A DNA stretch of 64,000 nt from Amycolatopsis pithecellobii (GTDB lineage: Bacteria; Actinomycetota; Actinomycetes; Mycobacteriales; Pseudonocardiaceae). Numbering within the stretch: the first letter of the stretch is position 1; every line of letters begins with the position of its first letter. Below the pieces are notes generated by a model. That model ran no database searches. It saw nothing but the letters and a program-made list of their open reading frames with translations, and had not been told where the DNA came from. The stretch is from contig NZ_WMBA01000014.1 in the NCBI RefSeq assembly GCF_009707865.1, positions 1-64,000 on the forward strand. The letters run 5' to 3'. Shown piece after piece: positions 17,474 to 25,694 of the stretch. Both the position numbers and the translations under genes were made by a program.

Positions 17474-18112
17474 CTACGGCGTGGTGGCATGGATGCCGGC
17501 CAAGACGATGTCGACGATCTTCTCCGCCACCTCGCGGGTGAAGGGGTGGCGTCGCCGGTTGATGTAGAGGTACACCGGCCCGGACAGCAGTTCGGTGAGG
17601 AAGTAGCTGTCAACAGGGGGAATCTCTCCCTTGTCGACGGCGCTGTCGAATCGCTTCCGGGCGGTGGCGAGCCGTTGGTCGTAAACAACCCGGACCGCCT
17701 CATCGAGTTCCGTGTTCCCGGGAGCCGCGACGGCGGCCTGCATCAGGGCCCGGCCGGTCGAGCTCGACAGACGCTCGGAGAACACGATCAAGAAGTCGAC
17801 CAGATCGCGGCGAAGGTTGCCGGAGTCGTGGAGAGGTGCCGAGTCCTCCGCGTACTGCAGCAGCGCGTCGCGGACGAGTTCGGCGCGGTCCGGCCAGTTG
17901 CGGTAGACGCTGTTCTTGTTGACTCCGGCGAGTTCGGCGATCTCCTCGTAACGCAGGCCGGCCACGCCGTTCCGGGCAACGAGCTCCGTCGTCGCCGCGA
18001 GGATCTGTGACCGTACCCGGGCATTACGACCGCCCGGTCGCGCTGCTGGTCGCGCGCCGGCACTGGTCGTCTCCGTGGCCTCCACGTTCTCCGGCACGCC
18101 TCCGATTTTCAC
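17474..18112 (-). CDS. TetR-family transcriptional regulator
   Basis: A 212-residue regulator. The helix-turn-helix lies at about residues 35-80: RSQILAATTELVARNG, then EEIAELAGVNKNSVYRNWPDRAELV. The remainder is the helical ligand-binding domain. The GTG start has GAGGGG five bases upstream; two later in-frame GTGs (18097, 18085) are alternatives. It is transcribed away from the cupin/hydrolase gene, and a 29-base near-perfect inverted repeat lies between them. Repression of the 18182-23065 genes is therefore likely. Confidence 0.9.
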   Translation of the reverse strand: MKIGGVPENVEATETTSAGARPAARPGGRNARVRSQILAATTELVARNGVAGLRYEEIAELAGVNKNSVYRNWPDRAELVRDALLQYAEDSAPLHDSGNLRRDLVDFLIVFSERLSSSTGRALMQAAVAAPGNTELDEAVRVVYDQRLATARKRFDSAVDKGEIPPVDSYFLTELLSGPVYLYINRRRHPFTREVAEKIVDIVLAGIHATTP

Positions 18113-18150
18113 ATCCGCCCCTCGGTGGACATCACGGTGGATCAAGGCTA

Positions 18151-18179
18151 CCTTAAAGAGACGATCGGTCTCTTTAAGG
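18151..18179. promoter_or_regulatory. TetR operator in divergent promoter
   Basis: Perfect 12-base arms CCTTAAAGAGAC/GTCTCTTTAAGG flank a 5-base centre (GATCG). The repeat ends two bases before the GTG of the cupin/hydrolase gene and begins 38 bases from the TetR start, so a bound dimer would block both transcription and the ribosome site. Size and symmetry fit TetR-family operators. Confidence 0.82.
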
Positions 18180-18181
18180 AT

Positions 18182-19378
18182 GTGAGCGTTGTGCAGTCCA
18201 CCTATCCGAGCGCCCCGGGCGACACCCTGGTGTTCGAGAACGACCGGGTGCGCGTCTGGTCGATGACGCTCGAGCCGGGCGGCATGTTCGACTTCCACCA
18301 GCACCACTACGACCACGTGGTCTTGTGGCCGGACAGCGGGCAGGCCGTGGCGCAGAACCTCGGCGACCCCGACTGGGGAATCTCACTGGCGGCCGAGCCG
18401 GGCTTCGTGCTGTTCCAGACGGTCGGCACCGCGGAGCCCCTCACCCCGCACCGCATCCGCAACGTGGGTGACACGGCGGTCACGCACTACATCATCGAGT
18501 TGATCAGCGAGCGATCGCCGAGTGAGCAGCGCCTGCCCGGGGAGACCAACGGCCGCGGCACGTTCGTCTACTCCGGGGGGGCAGCAGTGACCACTGCGAT
18601 GAAGACGGTCAAGGCCGGCGAGATCGAGATCGCCTACGCGGAGTCCGGTGCCGGCGAGCCGGTGATTCTGCTGCACGGCGGCGAAAGCACCCACATCCAG
18701 TACGACACGTTCCGGCCCCAGCTCGGTGACGGGATCCGTGCGATCGCCTACGACCAGCGCGATTCCGGAGCGTCGGTCAACCCGCCCCACCCCTACGGCA
18801 TTCCCGACCTTGCCGAGGACTGCGCCGCGCTCATCAGGGGACTCGGGTACGAACGAGCGCACATCTTCGGATCCTCCTTCGGCGGCTTCATCGCCCTCCA
18901 GGTCGCGGTATCGGTACCCGACGTCGTGCAATCGCTGACGGTCGGCGCGACCTTCTCCGACGCCACGGCCCTGCAAGCACCGGTGGCTTCCGAGATCGTC
19001 GAACTGTCGCCGTCGCAGCGCGATGCGCAGATGCTCGCCTTCGCCCTGTCCGAACGCGGGCAAGCGGACGAGAAGGTGGTGGCCGAACTCAAGTCGGTAT
19101 TGGTCCACCGCTCACCGGAGGCGGATGCGCGGCGACTGGCCGCGATCCCAGGCTTCGACGTCACCAACCGCCTACCCGAAATCACGGCGCCCACCCTGCT
19201 CATCTACGGCGAAGACGACCCCGCGGCTCGTCCCGAAGTCGGACGAAAGATCGCCGACGCGATTCCCCGGGCGAGGCTGGAGGTGATTCCGGGGGCGCGC
19301 CACGGAATCACGATGGAGTTCGCCCGGGAAACCGCCCAGTTGCTCCGCGATTTCGTGCTGGCCCACCCGTCGCAGTAG
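18182..19378 (+). CDS. Cupin domain joined to an alpha/beta hydrolase
   Basis: A 398-residue open frame. Residues about 1-130 are a cupin (DTLVFENDRVRVWSMTLEPGG; HQHHYDHVVLW with clustered His). Residues about 140-398 are an alpha/beta hydrolase: HGGES, nucleophile GSSFGG, acid in YGEDDPAA, and His in PGARHGIT. The join falls at a run of seven G (18575-18581). With six G the cupin would end at a TGA (18588-18590) overlapping a GTG start (18587) as GTGA, the usual arrangement for two coupled genes, so this may be two genes merged by an indel or sequencing error. The start is uncertain; GTG 18182 or 18191, both just after the operator. Confidence 0.78.
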   Translation: MSVVQSTYPSAPGDTLVFENDRVRVWSMTLEPGGMFDFHQHHYDHVVLWPDSGQAVAQNLGDPDWGISLAAEPGFVLFQTVGTAEPLTPHRIRNVGDTAVTHYIIELISERSPSEQRLPGETNGRGTFVYSGGAAVTTAMKTVKAGEIEIAYAESGAGEPVILLHGGESTHIQYDTFRPQLGDGIRAIAYDQRDSGASVNPPHPYGIPDLAEDCAALIRGLGYERAHIFGSSFGGFIALQVAVSVPDVVQSLTVGATFSDATALQAPVASEIVELSPSQRDAQMLAFALSERGQADEKVVAELKSVLVHRSPEADARRLAAIPGFDVTNRLPEITAPTLLIYGEDDPAARPEVGRKIADAIPRARLEVIPGARHGITMEFARETAQLLRDFVLAHPSQ

Positions 19379-19386
19379 GAGTCCAG

Positions 19387-19902
19387 ATGACTGAAGACCG
19401 TGCAGAGGTCGCACCGAACAACGGCCGTTGGACACCGCCTGACTGGCGGGCGATGTCCGGCGATGAGCTTCGGGACCATCTTGAACAGATGGATGCGCTG
19501 GCAGCGTCTTATCAGCATGTCTACGAGCGCAACCGCGACGGCACGCTCGAAGACAGGATCGCGACGATGGACAAGCTGATTCCGAGCGATGCGGCACGGG
19601 TGTGGCGCAGCTACAATGTCCCTGGCCAGGGGCAAGAGGTGACCTGGTCAGTGCACGAGGAGGGCTTGCGGTCGCTCTACGAGGTCTACACCGATATCCA
19701 CCATGAGGGCGTGACCTACCAGCCTTTCCCGGGTGGCTTCGTGTTCCAGTGCATCTATTCCTTCACCGCCCCGGATGGGACCGAGGTCAGGTTCCCGGCG
19801 GCATTGGTCTGGTACATCAACAGCGCTGGGCAGGTTGTGCACATCAACGAGCACTTCGAGTCGCACAACGCCGACAAATGGTTTGCCGTCCTGGAATCCT
19901 GA
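19387..19902 (+). CDS. SnoaL/NTF2-like protein
   Basis: A 171-residue protein whose C-terminal 120 residues suit the NTF2/SnoaL cone fold: helical start (DELRDHLEQMDALAASYQHVYERNRDG), then strands with YEVYTDIHHEG, VFQCIYSFTAPDGTEVRFP and VVHINEHFE. Members act as small ketosteroid-isomerase- or cyclase-like enzymes. It follows the cupin/hydrolase gene by 8 bases and precedes an FAD monooxygenase gene, so a role in modifying the same hydrophobic substrate is plausible. The specific reaction is unknown. Confidence 0.68.
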   Translation: MTEDRAEVAPNNGRWTPPDWRAMSGDELRDHLEQMDALAASYQHVYERNRDGTLEDRIATMDKLIPSDAARVWRSYNVPGQGQEVTWSVHEEGLRSLYEVYTDIHHEGVTYQPFPGGFVFQCIYSFTAPDGTEVRFPAALVWYINSAGQVVHINEHFESHNADKWFAVLES

Positions 19903-19948
19903 TACGGCGGGTCATGAGTTGTTTACGTATTACCTTTCTGGAGAACGC

Positions 19949-21064
19949 ATGAAAATTCTTGTCTCCGGCGCGGGCGTCGCCGGTCTCTCACTCGGGCGTG
20001 ACCTCGGGATGCGAGGTCATCACGTCACCATCGTCGAGCGGGCCGATCGGCTCCGGGGCAACGGTTCGCCCATCGACGTCCGCGGCGATGCGATCGAAGT
20101 CGCCGAGAAGATGGGCATCCTGTCCGCGGTCCGCGACGCGCGTATCCGGATGACCGAGCAGGTGCATTTCGTCGACGAAAACGGCGTGGCCTACGGCCGG
20201 TTGCCCGACGATATCGGCGATTCGCCCGACGACATCGAGATCGCCCGCGAGGACCTGTCCCGGATTCTGGCCGACACGCTGCCCGAGATCGTGGACCTGC
20301 GGCTGAGCGAGTCGGTGAACTCGATCGCCGAGCACGACGACCGGGTGGATGTCGGGTTCGCTTCCGGCAATTCGGAGAGCTTCGATCTCGTCCTCGGCGC
20401 CGACGGTATGCACTCGGCGGTGCGGCGGCTCGTGTTCGGTCCGGAGCAGGACTGGATCCGGCATCTCGGTTTCTACACCGCCATCACCGACATGCCCGGT
20501 GAGGCCGATGCCGAAGCCGAGCGGATCAATCCCATGTACAGCTATCCCGGGCACATGGCCGGGATAGCCCGGTTCAAGAACAAAGCAATCGGTCTGCTGA
20601 TGTTCGCGTCGGATCCTCTCGACTACGACTACCACGACGTCGAAGCTCAGAAGCAAATCCTGTTCGACCAGTTCGGCGAGTGTCGTTCGTGGAAGGTTCA
20701 GACCATCCTCGACGCGGTGCGCGCCGATCCCGATATCTACTTCGATTCGATCAGCCAGATCCACCTGCCCACCTGGCACCGGGGCCGGGTCGCGCTCGTC
20801 GGCGATGCCGCCCATTGCGCTTCCCCTCTCGCGGGCCGGGGCACGTCACTGGCGATGACCGGGGCTCAGTTCCTCGCTGAGGAGCTCGACCGATCGGACG
20901 GAGACCACGTCACGGCGTTCCCGCGATACGAGGCCCGCCAACGGCCTTATGTCGAATTCGCCCAGGGCACCGTCAAAGGTGGTGGTGCGCTTCTCGTGCC
21001 ACCCACCGAGGAAGCGATCGTCGCACGGAACCAGCTGCTCCAGCCGGTCGCGGTCGGTCAGTAA
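19949..21064 (+). CDS. FAD-dependent aromatic-type monooxygenase
   Basis: A 371-residue class A flavoprotein monooxygenase of the PHBH fold. It shows GAGVAGLSLG at the N-terminus (FAD ADP moiety), the DG-type motif GADGMHSAVR in the middle and GRVALVGDAAHCASPLAGRGT towards the C-terminus. No thioredoxin-like C-terminal extension is present, so it is of the shorter type. The ATG has GGAG five bases upstream. Clustered with SnoaL, cupin and hydrolase genes under TetR control, it probably hydroxylates an aromatic or polyketide-like compound for degradation or tailoring. Confidence 0.9.
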   Translation: MKILVSGAGVAGLSLGRDLGMRGHHVTIVERADRLRGNGSPIDVRGDAIEVAEKMGILSAVRDARIRMTEQVHFVDENGVAYGRLPDDIGDSPDDIEIAREDLSRILADTLPEIVDLRLSESVNSIAEHDDRVDVGFASGNSESFDLVLGADGMHSAVRRLVFGPEQDWIRHLGFYTAITDMPGEADAEAERINPMYSYPGHMAGIARFKNKAIGLLMFASDPLDYDYHDVEAQKQILFDQFGECRSWKVQTILDAVRADPDIYFDSISQIHLPTWHRGRVALVGDAAHCASPLAGRGTSLAMTGAQFLAEELDRSDGDHVTAFPRYEARQRPYVEFAQGTVKGGGALLVPPTEEAIVARNQLLQPVAVGQ

Positions 21065-21067
21065 GCG

Positions 21068-23065
21068 ATGGGGCCCGATACCGTTCCAGACCCGTACCGC
21101 TGGCTGGAGGACGACAGCGAGGAGACCCGCCAATGGCAGGCGGAACAAGCAGCGCTGGCGGCCCGCTATGTGCGGGACAGCGGACAGCCGGACGCGGTGC
21201 GCGAGTCGGTGCTGCGGCATCGGGCCCCACGCTTCGCCGACGTTCCGGTACAGACCAAGTCCGGATGGTTCCGATCCGAGGTTGTGGCGGGCGTGACCCG
21301 CGTCGTGGTCGGGCGCGAGCCATATCGGGACGAACGGATCGTCGTCGAATTCCCCGCCGGGGAACCCGGCGCGGAGCCGCCCTCCCTGCCATGGTTCGCA
21401 CCGTCCCCGGACGGCGAGGTGCTGGCCATCGGGATCTGCCGGGACGGCAGCGAACACAACCAGATCGCGTTGTACGACGTGCGCACCGGCGCGCGGCTCC
21501 CGGACTGCATCGACCGTGTCCTGCACGACGGCTGGGTCGGTGGCGTCATGTGGCTTCCCGACTCCGCGGCGTTCTTCTATCTGGCCCTCGTCGGTCCGCT
21601 GTCCGATTTCCGGCAGGAGGTCTTCTACCACCGGCTCGGGGAACCTGCCGCGACGGAGCCGGAGAAGATCCCGCTGCCGGAGGACTTCCGGGAGTACATC
21701 CTCGTCCAGATTTCCGACGACGGACGCTGGGCAACCGCGGTGGCCGGCCGCCGCGCACCCGTTGCGCTCGCTCGCTGCCGGCTGTCCGCCACGGGACGGG
21801 CGTGGGAGCCGTTCGTCACCGTGGCGGACAGCGCGTTTTACGGACACATCGTCGGTGACGATTACATCGCGGTGACGACGGTCGGCGCCGACCGAGGACG
21901 AATAGTTTCGGTCGCGATGGATTCCGTCGCCCCGGCCGATCCCGGAACGTGGCGCGAAATCGTCGGAGAGTCGGCTGCGGTCGTCCGCGGAACTACCCGC
22001 GTGGGCAAGGAACTGTACGTGTCGGAATGGGTCGACACCTACTCGCGCGTTCGGGTGCTCTCGCCGGACGGCGCCGAGGTGTGCCGTCTGGAACTTCCCG
22101 GCAAGGGTGCGATCGGCGAGCAGGCCCAACCGTTGATGCAACTGGTGGCTCGCGCCGGCCAGGAGTACTTCGTTTTTCCGTTCGCGACTTTCACGGCGTC
22201 GTGGGGTGTCTATCGGCATGACCGCGCCACCAACCGGCTCGACGTGCTGCGCGAACCGGCGGTGCGGCTCGACGGGGTGACCGTGGAGGACCGGTGGGCG
22301 ACGTCGGCGGACGGGACTCGCGTCCCGTACCACGTCGTCTCGCGGTCCGATGTGGACGGACGGCCGGACCGGCCGACGCTGGTCTACGCCCACGGTGGGT
22401 TCAACGTCGGTCTTTCGCCGGTCTACCAGATGCAGGCGGGGGTGATCGTCGACGCGGGTGGGGCCTACGTGCACGCACACCTGCGCGGCGGGGGCGAGTT
22501 CGGCCTCGCCTGGTGGAACGGAGGGCGCCGCGACCGCAAGCAAAACACGTACGACGATCTCTATGCAGTCGCCGAAGACCTCATCGCGAGCGGTACCACG
22601 TCGAGTTCCGCGCTCGGGTTGACGGGCTTTTCCAACGGAGGACTCACCGCGTGCGTCGCGGTGACCCAGCGACCGTCGCTGTGGCGGGTAGTGGTTCCCC
22701 GGGTACCGATCACCGATCTCCTCGGCGCATTCCGGTCGTCATATCTCAGCGTCACGGTGCGGGAGTTCGGCGATACGGCCGATGTCGAGCACCTCCTGTC
22801 GATATCGCCGTATCACCTTGTCCGTGCTGGCACCGGCTATCCGGCTGTGTACGTCGATGCCGGCGCCAACAACCCGCGGTGCCCGCCGTGGCAGGCCCGG
22901 AAATGGGCCGCCCGGATGCAGGCGGCACAGGCGGGGACCGCGCCGATCCTGCTGCATATCTGGAACGACGCGGGACACGGCTGGGCCACGCCCGTCGAGG
23001 TCGAAATCGCGCAGGAGACCGAATGGCTGGCATTCGCTCTGAACGAACTCGGTGTCCGCCTGTGA
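21068..23065 (+). CDS. Prolyl-oligopeptidase (S9) family protein with altered triad
   Basis: A 665-residue protein with an N-terminal beta-propeller-like half and a C-terminal alpha/beta-hydrolase half. The start DPYRWLEDDSEETRQWQ is typical of S9 prolyl oligopeptidases, the nucleophile Ser is in GFSNGGLTA, and His is in DAGHGWATP. Where the family usually reads N-D-P-R with the catalytic Asp, this protein has NNPRCPPWQARK, so the Asp is replaced by Asn (AAC for GAC). Activity may be reduced or lost, unless this is a sequence error. The start lies three bases after the monooxygenase stop. Confidence 0.86.
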   Translation: MGPDTVPDPYRWLEDDSEETRQWQAEQAALAARYVRDSGQPDAVRESVLRHRAPRFADVPVQTKSGWFRSEVVAGVTRVVVGREPYRDERIVVEFPAGEPGAEPPSLPWFAPSPDGEVLAIGICRDGSEHNQIALYDVRTGARLPDCIDRVLHDGWVGGVMWLPDSAAFFYLALVGPLSDFRQEVFYHRLGEPAATEPEKIPLPEDFREYILVQISDDGRWATAVAGRRAPVALARCRLSATGRAWEPFVTVADSAFYGHIVGDDYIAVTTVGADRGRIVSVAMDSVAPADPGTWREIVGESAAVVRGTTRVGKELYVSEWVDTYSRVRVLSPDGAEVCRLELPGKGAIGEQAQPLMQLVARAGQEYFVFPFATFTASWGVYRHDRATNRLDVLREPAVRLDGVTVEDRWATSADGTRVPYHVVSRSDVDGRPDRPTLVYAHGGFNVGLSPVYQMQAGVIVDAGGAYVHAHLRGGGEFGLAWWNGGRRDRKQNTYDDLYAVAEDLIASGTTSSSALGLTGFSNGGLTACVAVTQRPSLWRVVVPRVPITDLLGAFRSSYLSVTVREFGDTADVEHLLSISPYHLVRAGTGYPAVYVDAGANNPRCPPWQARKWAARMQAAQAGTAPILLHIWNDAGHGWATPVEVEIAQETEWLAFALNELGVRL

Positions 23066-23073
23066 GGCGCGCT

Positions 23074-24282
23074 ATGGCAGACGAAGACGTGCAATCACTC
23101 GTCGAAGAGCTCGCCGAGCAGTTGCAGCGCTCGGTGGCGATCGATGATCCGTCCGTCCGGCTTATCGCGGTCAGCCGCCACTTCGGCGACCAGGATCCGC
23201 TCAGAGTGACCGCGGTGCTGAACCGCTCGCTTCCGGACGAGCTCAGCCGCCCGCTGCTGGAACTCGGCATCTCGACGTGGACCGAGCCGGGGCGGGTCGA
23301 GGTCCCTGGCTTGAAGGCCCGGCTCTGCGCCCCGGTGCGGTCCGCCGGTTATCTCCTCGGATTCCTGTGGCTGATCGACGACGGACCTGCCCGCCTCAGC
23401 GAACACGAAATCGAGATGGCGGCTCGGACCGCGGCCCGTGCCGGGGTCGTGCTCCACCGCAACCTGCTTGTGCGCGAACGCTCCAGGGCCCGCCGCAATT
23501 CGATTCTGCGCGAGCTGGTGTCCGCCGACGAGGAAACCAGGGCGGCGGCCGCGGAGGAGTTGCGCGCCGAGCAGCTGTTCGGTGGACAGCCGATGTGCTA
23601 CCAGGTCATCGCCGCGCAGCACTTTCCTGAGGCAGGGCAGGACATGGCCGTGGAAGTGGCCGTCGAGGACGGATTGCGTGCCCTGCCGGAAGGCGCCGGG
23701 CTGGTCTTCGCACACCGATCGCGCGCCTGGCTGTTGCTCGCCCGGCCGGAGGAACCCACGACGCAGCTTCTCCACGCCGTCGGGCGACGTATGACGACGC
23801 GATTCCGCGCTCTCAGCGGCCCGCACGCCCGGTTGGCCGTGGGTATCGGCGCGCCGGTGACGGATCTCGGGCTGGTGGCCACCTCCTACCGCCAGGCGCT
23901 GCTCGCCGTGCGCGCGGCGCGGCTCGTCCCGGCCCTCGGCGAGGTGGCTCGATGGGGATACCTCGGCCCGTACGACATCCTGCTGCGCATGCCGAGCGAC
24001 GAGCTGGTGCGGGCGGCCGACGTGCCGGCGTTGGCGAAGCTCCACGATCAGCCGGTACTCGCGGGAACCCTGGAGTCCTTTCTGGACAATGCCGGCGACG
24101 TGAAGCGCACGGCGGACCTGGTCTGCGTGCACCGCGGCACGCTCTACCACCGGCTCCGGCGCATCGAGCAGCTGACCGGCTGCAGCCTCGACGACGGCGA
24201 CGATCGTCTGATGCTGCACCTGGGGCTCAAACTGCGCAGGCTCGCGGCCGCCGACCGCTGCCACGACGAGCCGCGAGCCTAG
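23074..24282 (+). CDS. PucR/CdaR-family transcriptional regulator
   Basis: A 402-residue regulator. An N-terminal sensory part is followed by a GGDEF-like middle region, and the C-terminal PucR helix-turn-helix reads TLESFLDNAGDVKRTADLVCVHRGTLYHRLRRIEQLTG (about residues 325-365; given here as landmarks from TLESF to RLRRIEQL). Such proteins usually activate catabolic operons in response to a substrate. It is nine bases after the S9 gene, and converges on the amine-oxidase-like gene. It may control the catabolic set to its right. Confidence 0.87.
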   Translation: MADEDVQSLVEELAEQLQRSVAIDDPSVRLIAVSRHFGDQDPLRVTAVLNRSLPDELSRPLLELGISTWTEPGRVEVPGLKARLCAPVRSAGYLLGFLWLIDDGPARLSEHEIEMAARTAARAGVVLHRNLLVRERSRARRNSILRELVSADEETRAAAAEELRAEQLFGGQPMCYQVIAAQHFPEAGQDMAVEVAVEDGLRALPEGAGLVFAHRSRAWLLLARPEEPTTQLLHAVGRRMTTRFRALSGPHARLAVGIGAPVTDLGLVATSYRQALLAVRAARLVPALGEVARWGYLGPYDILLRMPSDELVRAADVPALAKLHDQPVLAGTLESFLDNAGDVKRTADLVCVHRGTLYHRLRRIEQLTGCSLDDGDDRLMLHLGLKLRRLAAADRCHDEPRA

Positions 24283-24290
24283 CCGTGGCG

Positions 24291-25583
24291 TCATCCCATG
24301 ACAGTGCCGGAGCTGGCTGCATTGAGGGGCCGCCGGCGGGAGAACGCGCCGAGGTCGATCATGGCGCCGGTGTGCTCGGCGACGAACCGCACGGGAGCGG
24401 CGTCGTGGTCGGCGCCGTTCTCGACCTGGCTGATGATCTCGTTCATGAACCGGCCGATGATCGGCGCGTTCTTGAACTGGTTGCCGCTGGTGCCGATGGC
24501 CACGTAGTAACCGTCGAGCTCGGTGCGGTCGTAGATCGGGGTCCAGTCGTCCGCGACGTCGTAGACGCCGACGACCCCACGGGCGCGGTTCGGCACCGTC
24601 AGCTCGGGCAGTCGCCGGGCGGCACGTGTCACCTGTGCCTCGAACACCGCCATCGTCGGAGCCGGATTCGCCTCCTCGGGCGACTCGAGCCACTGGAACG
24701 GATCACATTCCGGCTCGGTACCGCCGATGAGCAAGGCGCCGCCGGTCTCGCCGCGCACATAGGTACCCAGGTCCATGTCGGCGATGGTGATCCCGTCCGC
24801 GGTGAAGTCCTGGGGAGCGGCCACATGCGCCACCTCTTGCCTCATCGGGCGGACGCGCACGGTGAAGTCGGAGCCGACGCCGGCCAGCGCGTTGACCTGT
24901 CCCGACCACGGGCCGGCCGCATTCACCACGATGCCGCAGTCGATACGGGTGCCGTCGTCCAGTACGACCGTGCCGACCCGGTCTTTCCGGCGCTCGATGC
25001 TGGATACCACACGGCGCAGGAGGAACTCGGCGCCGCGCTGCCGCGCTGCTGTGGCCAGGTTCTGGGCCGCCAGTTGCGGATCGTTGACGTATCCGGCGTC
25101 GGGCGTGAACACGGCACCGAGGCGATCGTCGGCATCGTCCCAGAATCGGTCGTCGGCGATCGGCTTCGGCGGCCAGTATCGGCCGACATCGATTCCGGGG
25201 ACGCTGTCGGCGAGCCGGGACGCGTCCCACTCCTGATAGGGGATGGCCGCTCGGTCGAACAGCGGCAGGTAGGTGTGCCGGGGTGCGATGGCAACGTCCA
25301 GCATGGCCAGGCCGGTGCGGACGTAGCGAGCGAAGCCGGCCGGATCCTCGACCTCGAGGTGGTCCCGCCAGTTCTCCCACGCGAATCGCGACTCCCAGGA
25401 CGCCGCGACGCCCGCCCAGGTGGAGAAATTGAACCGGACGACCGCACTGGACGAGCTGGTCGATCCGTGCCCGATACCGCCGGCCTTGTCCACGACGAGC
25501 ACACTGTGGCCGTTGCGGGCAAGCTCCAGAGCGATCGACGAGCCCACCACTCCGGCTCCGATGATGACGACGTCGGATTGCAT
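24291..25583 (-). CDS. FAD-dependent amine/amino-acid oxidase-like protein (DAO family)
   Basis: A 430-residue flavoprotein of the DAO (glycine/sarcosine oxidase or dehydrogenase beta-subunit) family. N-terminal IGAGVVGSSIALELARNG binds FAD; HGSTSSSSAVVR is the usual Ser/Thr-rich loop; VVNAAGPWSGQVN and GTSGNQFKNAPIIGRFMNE are typical family motifs near the middle and C-terminus. It would oxidise a C-N bond. The ATG was chosen at the FAD motif; the longer upstream frame runs through the divergent promoter and into the amidohydrolase gene on the other strand. Confidence 0.87.
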   Translation of the reverse strand: MQSDVVIIGAGVVGSSIALELARNGHSVLVVDKAGGIGHGSTSSSSAVVRFNFSTWAGVAASWESRFAWENWRDHLEVEDPAGFARYVRTGLAMLDVAIAPRHTYLPLFDRAAIPYQEWDASRLADSVPGIDVGRYWPPKPIADDRFWDDADDRLGAVFTPDAGYVNDPQLAAQNLATAARQRGAEFLLRRVVSSIERRKDRVGTVVLDDGTRIDCGIVVNAAGPWSGQVNALAGVGSDFTVRVRPMRQEVAHVAAPQDFTADGITIADMDLGTYVRGETGGALLIGGTEPECDPFQWLESPEEANPAPTMAVFEAQVTRAARRLPELTVPNRARGVVGVYDVADDWTPIYDRTELDGYYVAIGTSGNQFKNAPIIGRFMNEIISQVENGADHDAAPVRFVAEHTGAMIDLGAFSRRRPLNAASSGTVMG

Positions 25584-25694
25584 AAGGCAACTCTGCCGGA
25601 TGGCAGCGAAACGCACATCGGACAGCGGTAACGAATTCCGGTCCGGTCGTGCGACAGCTGGCGAAGATCGATCCACCGAAAGGATGTTGAGCTG

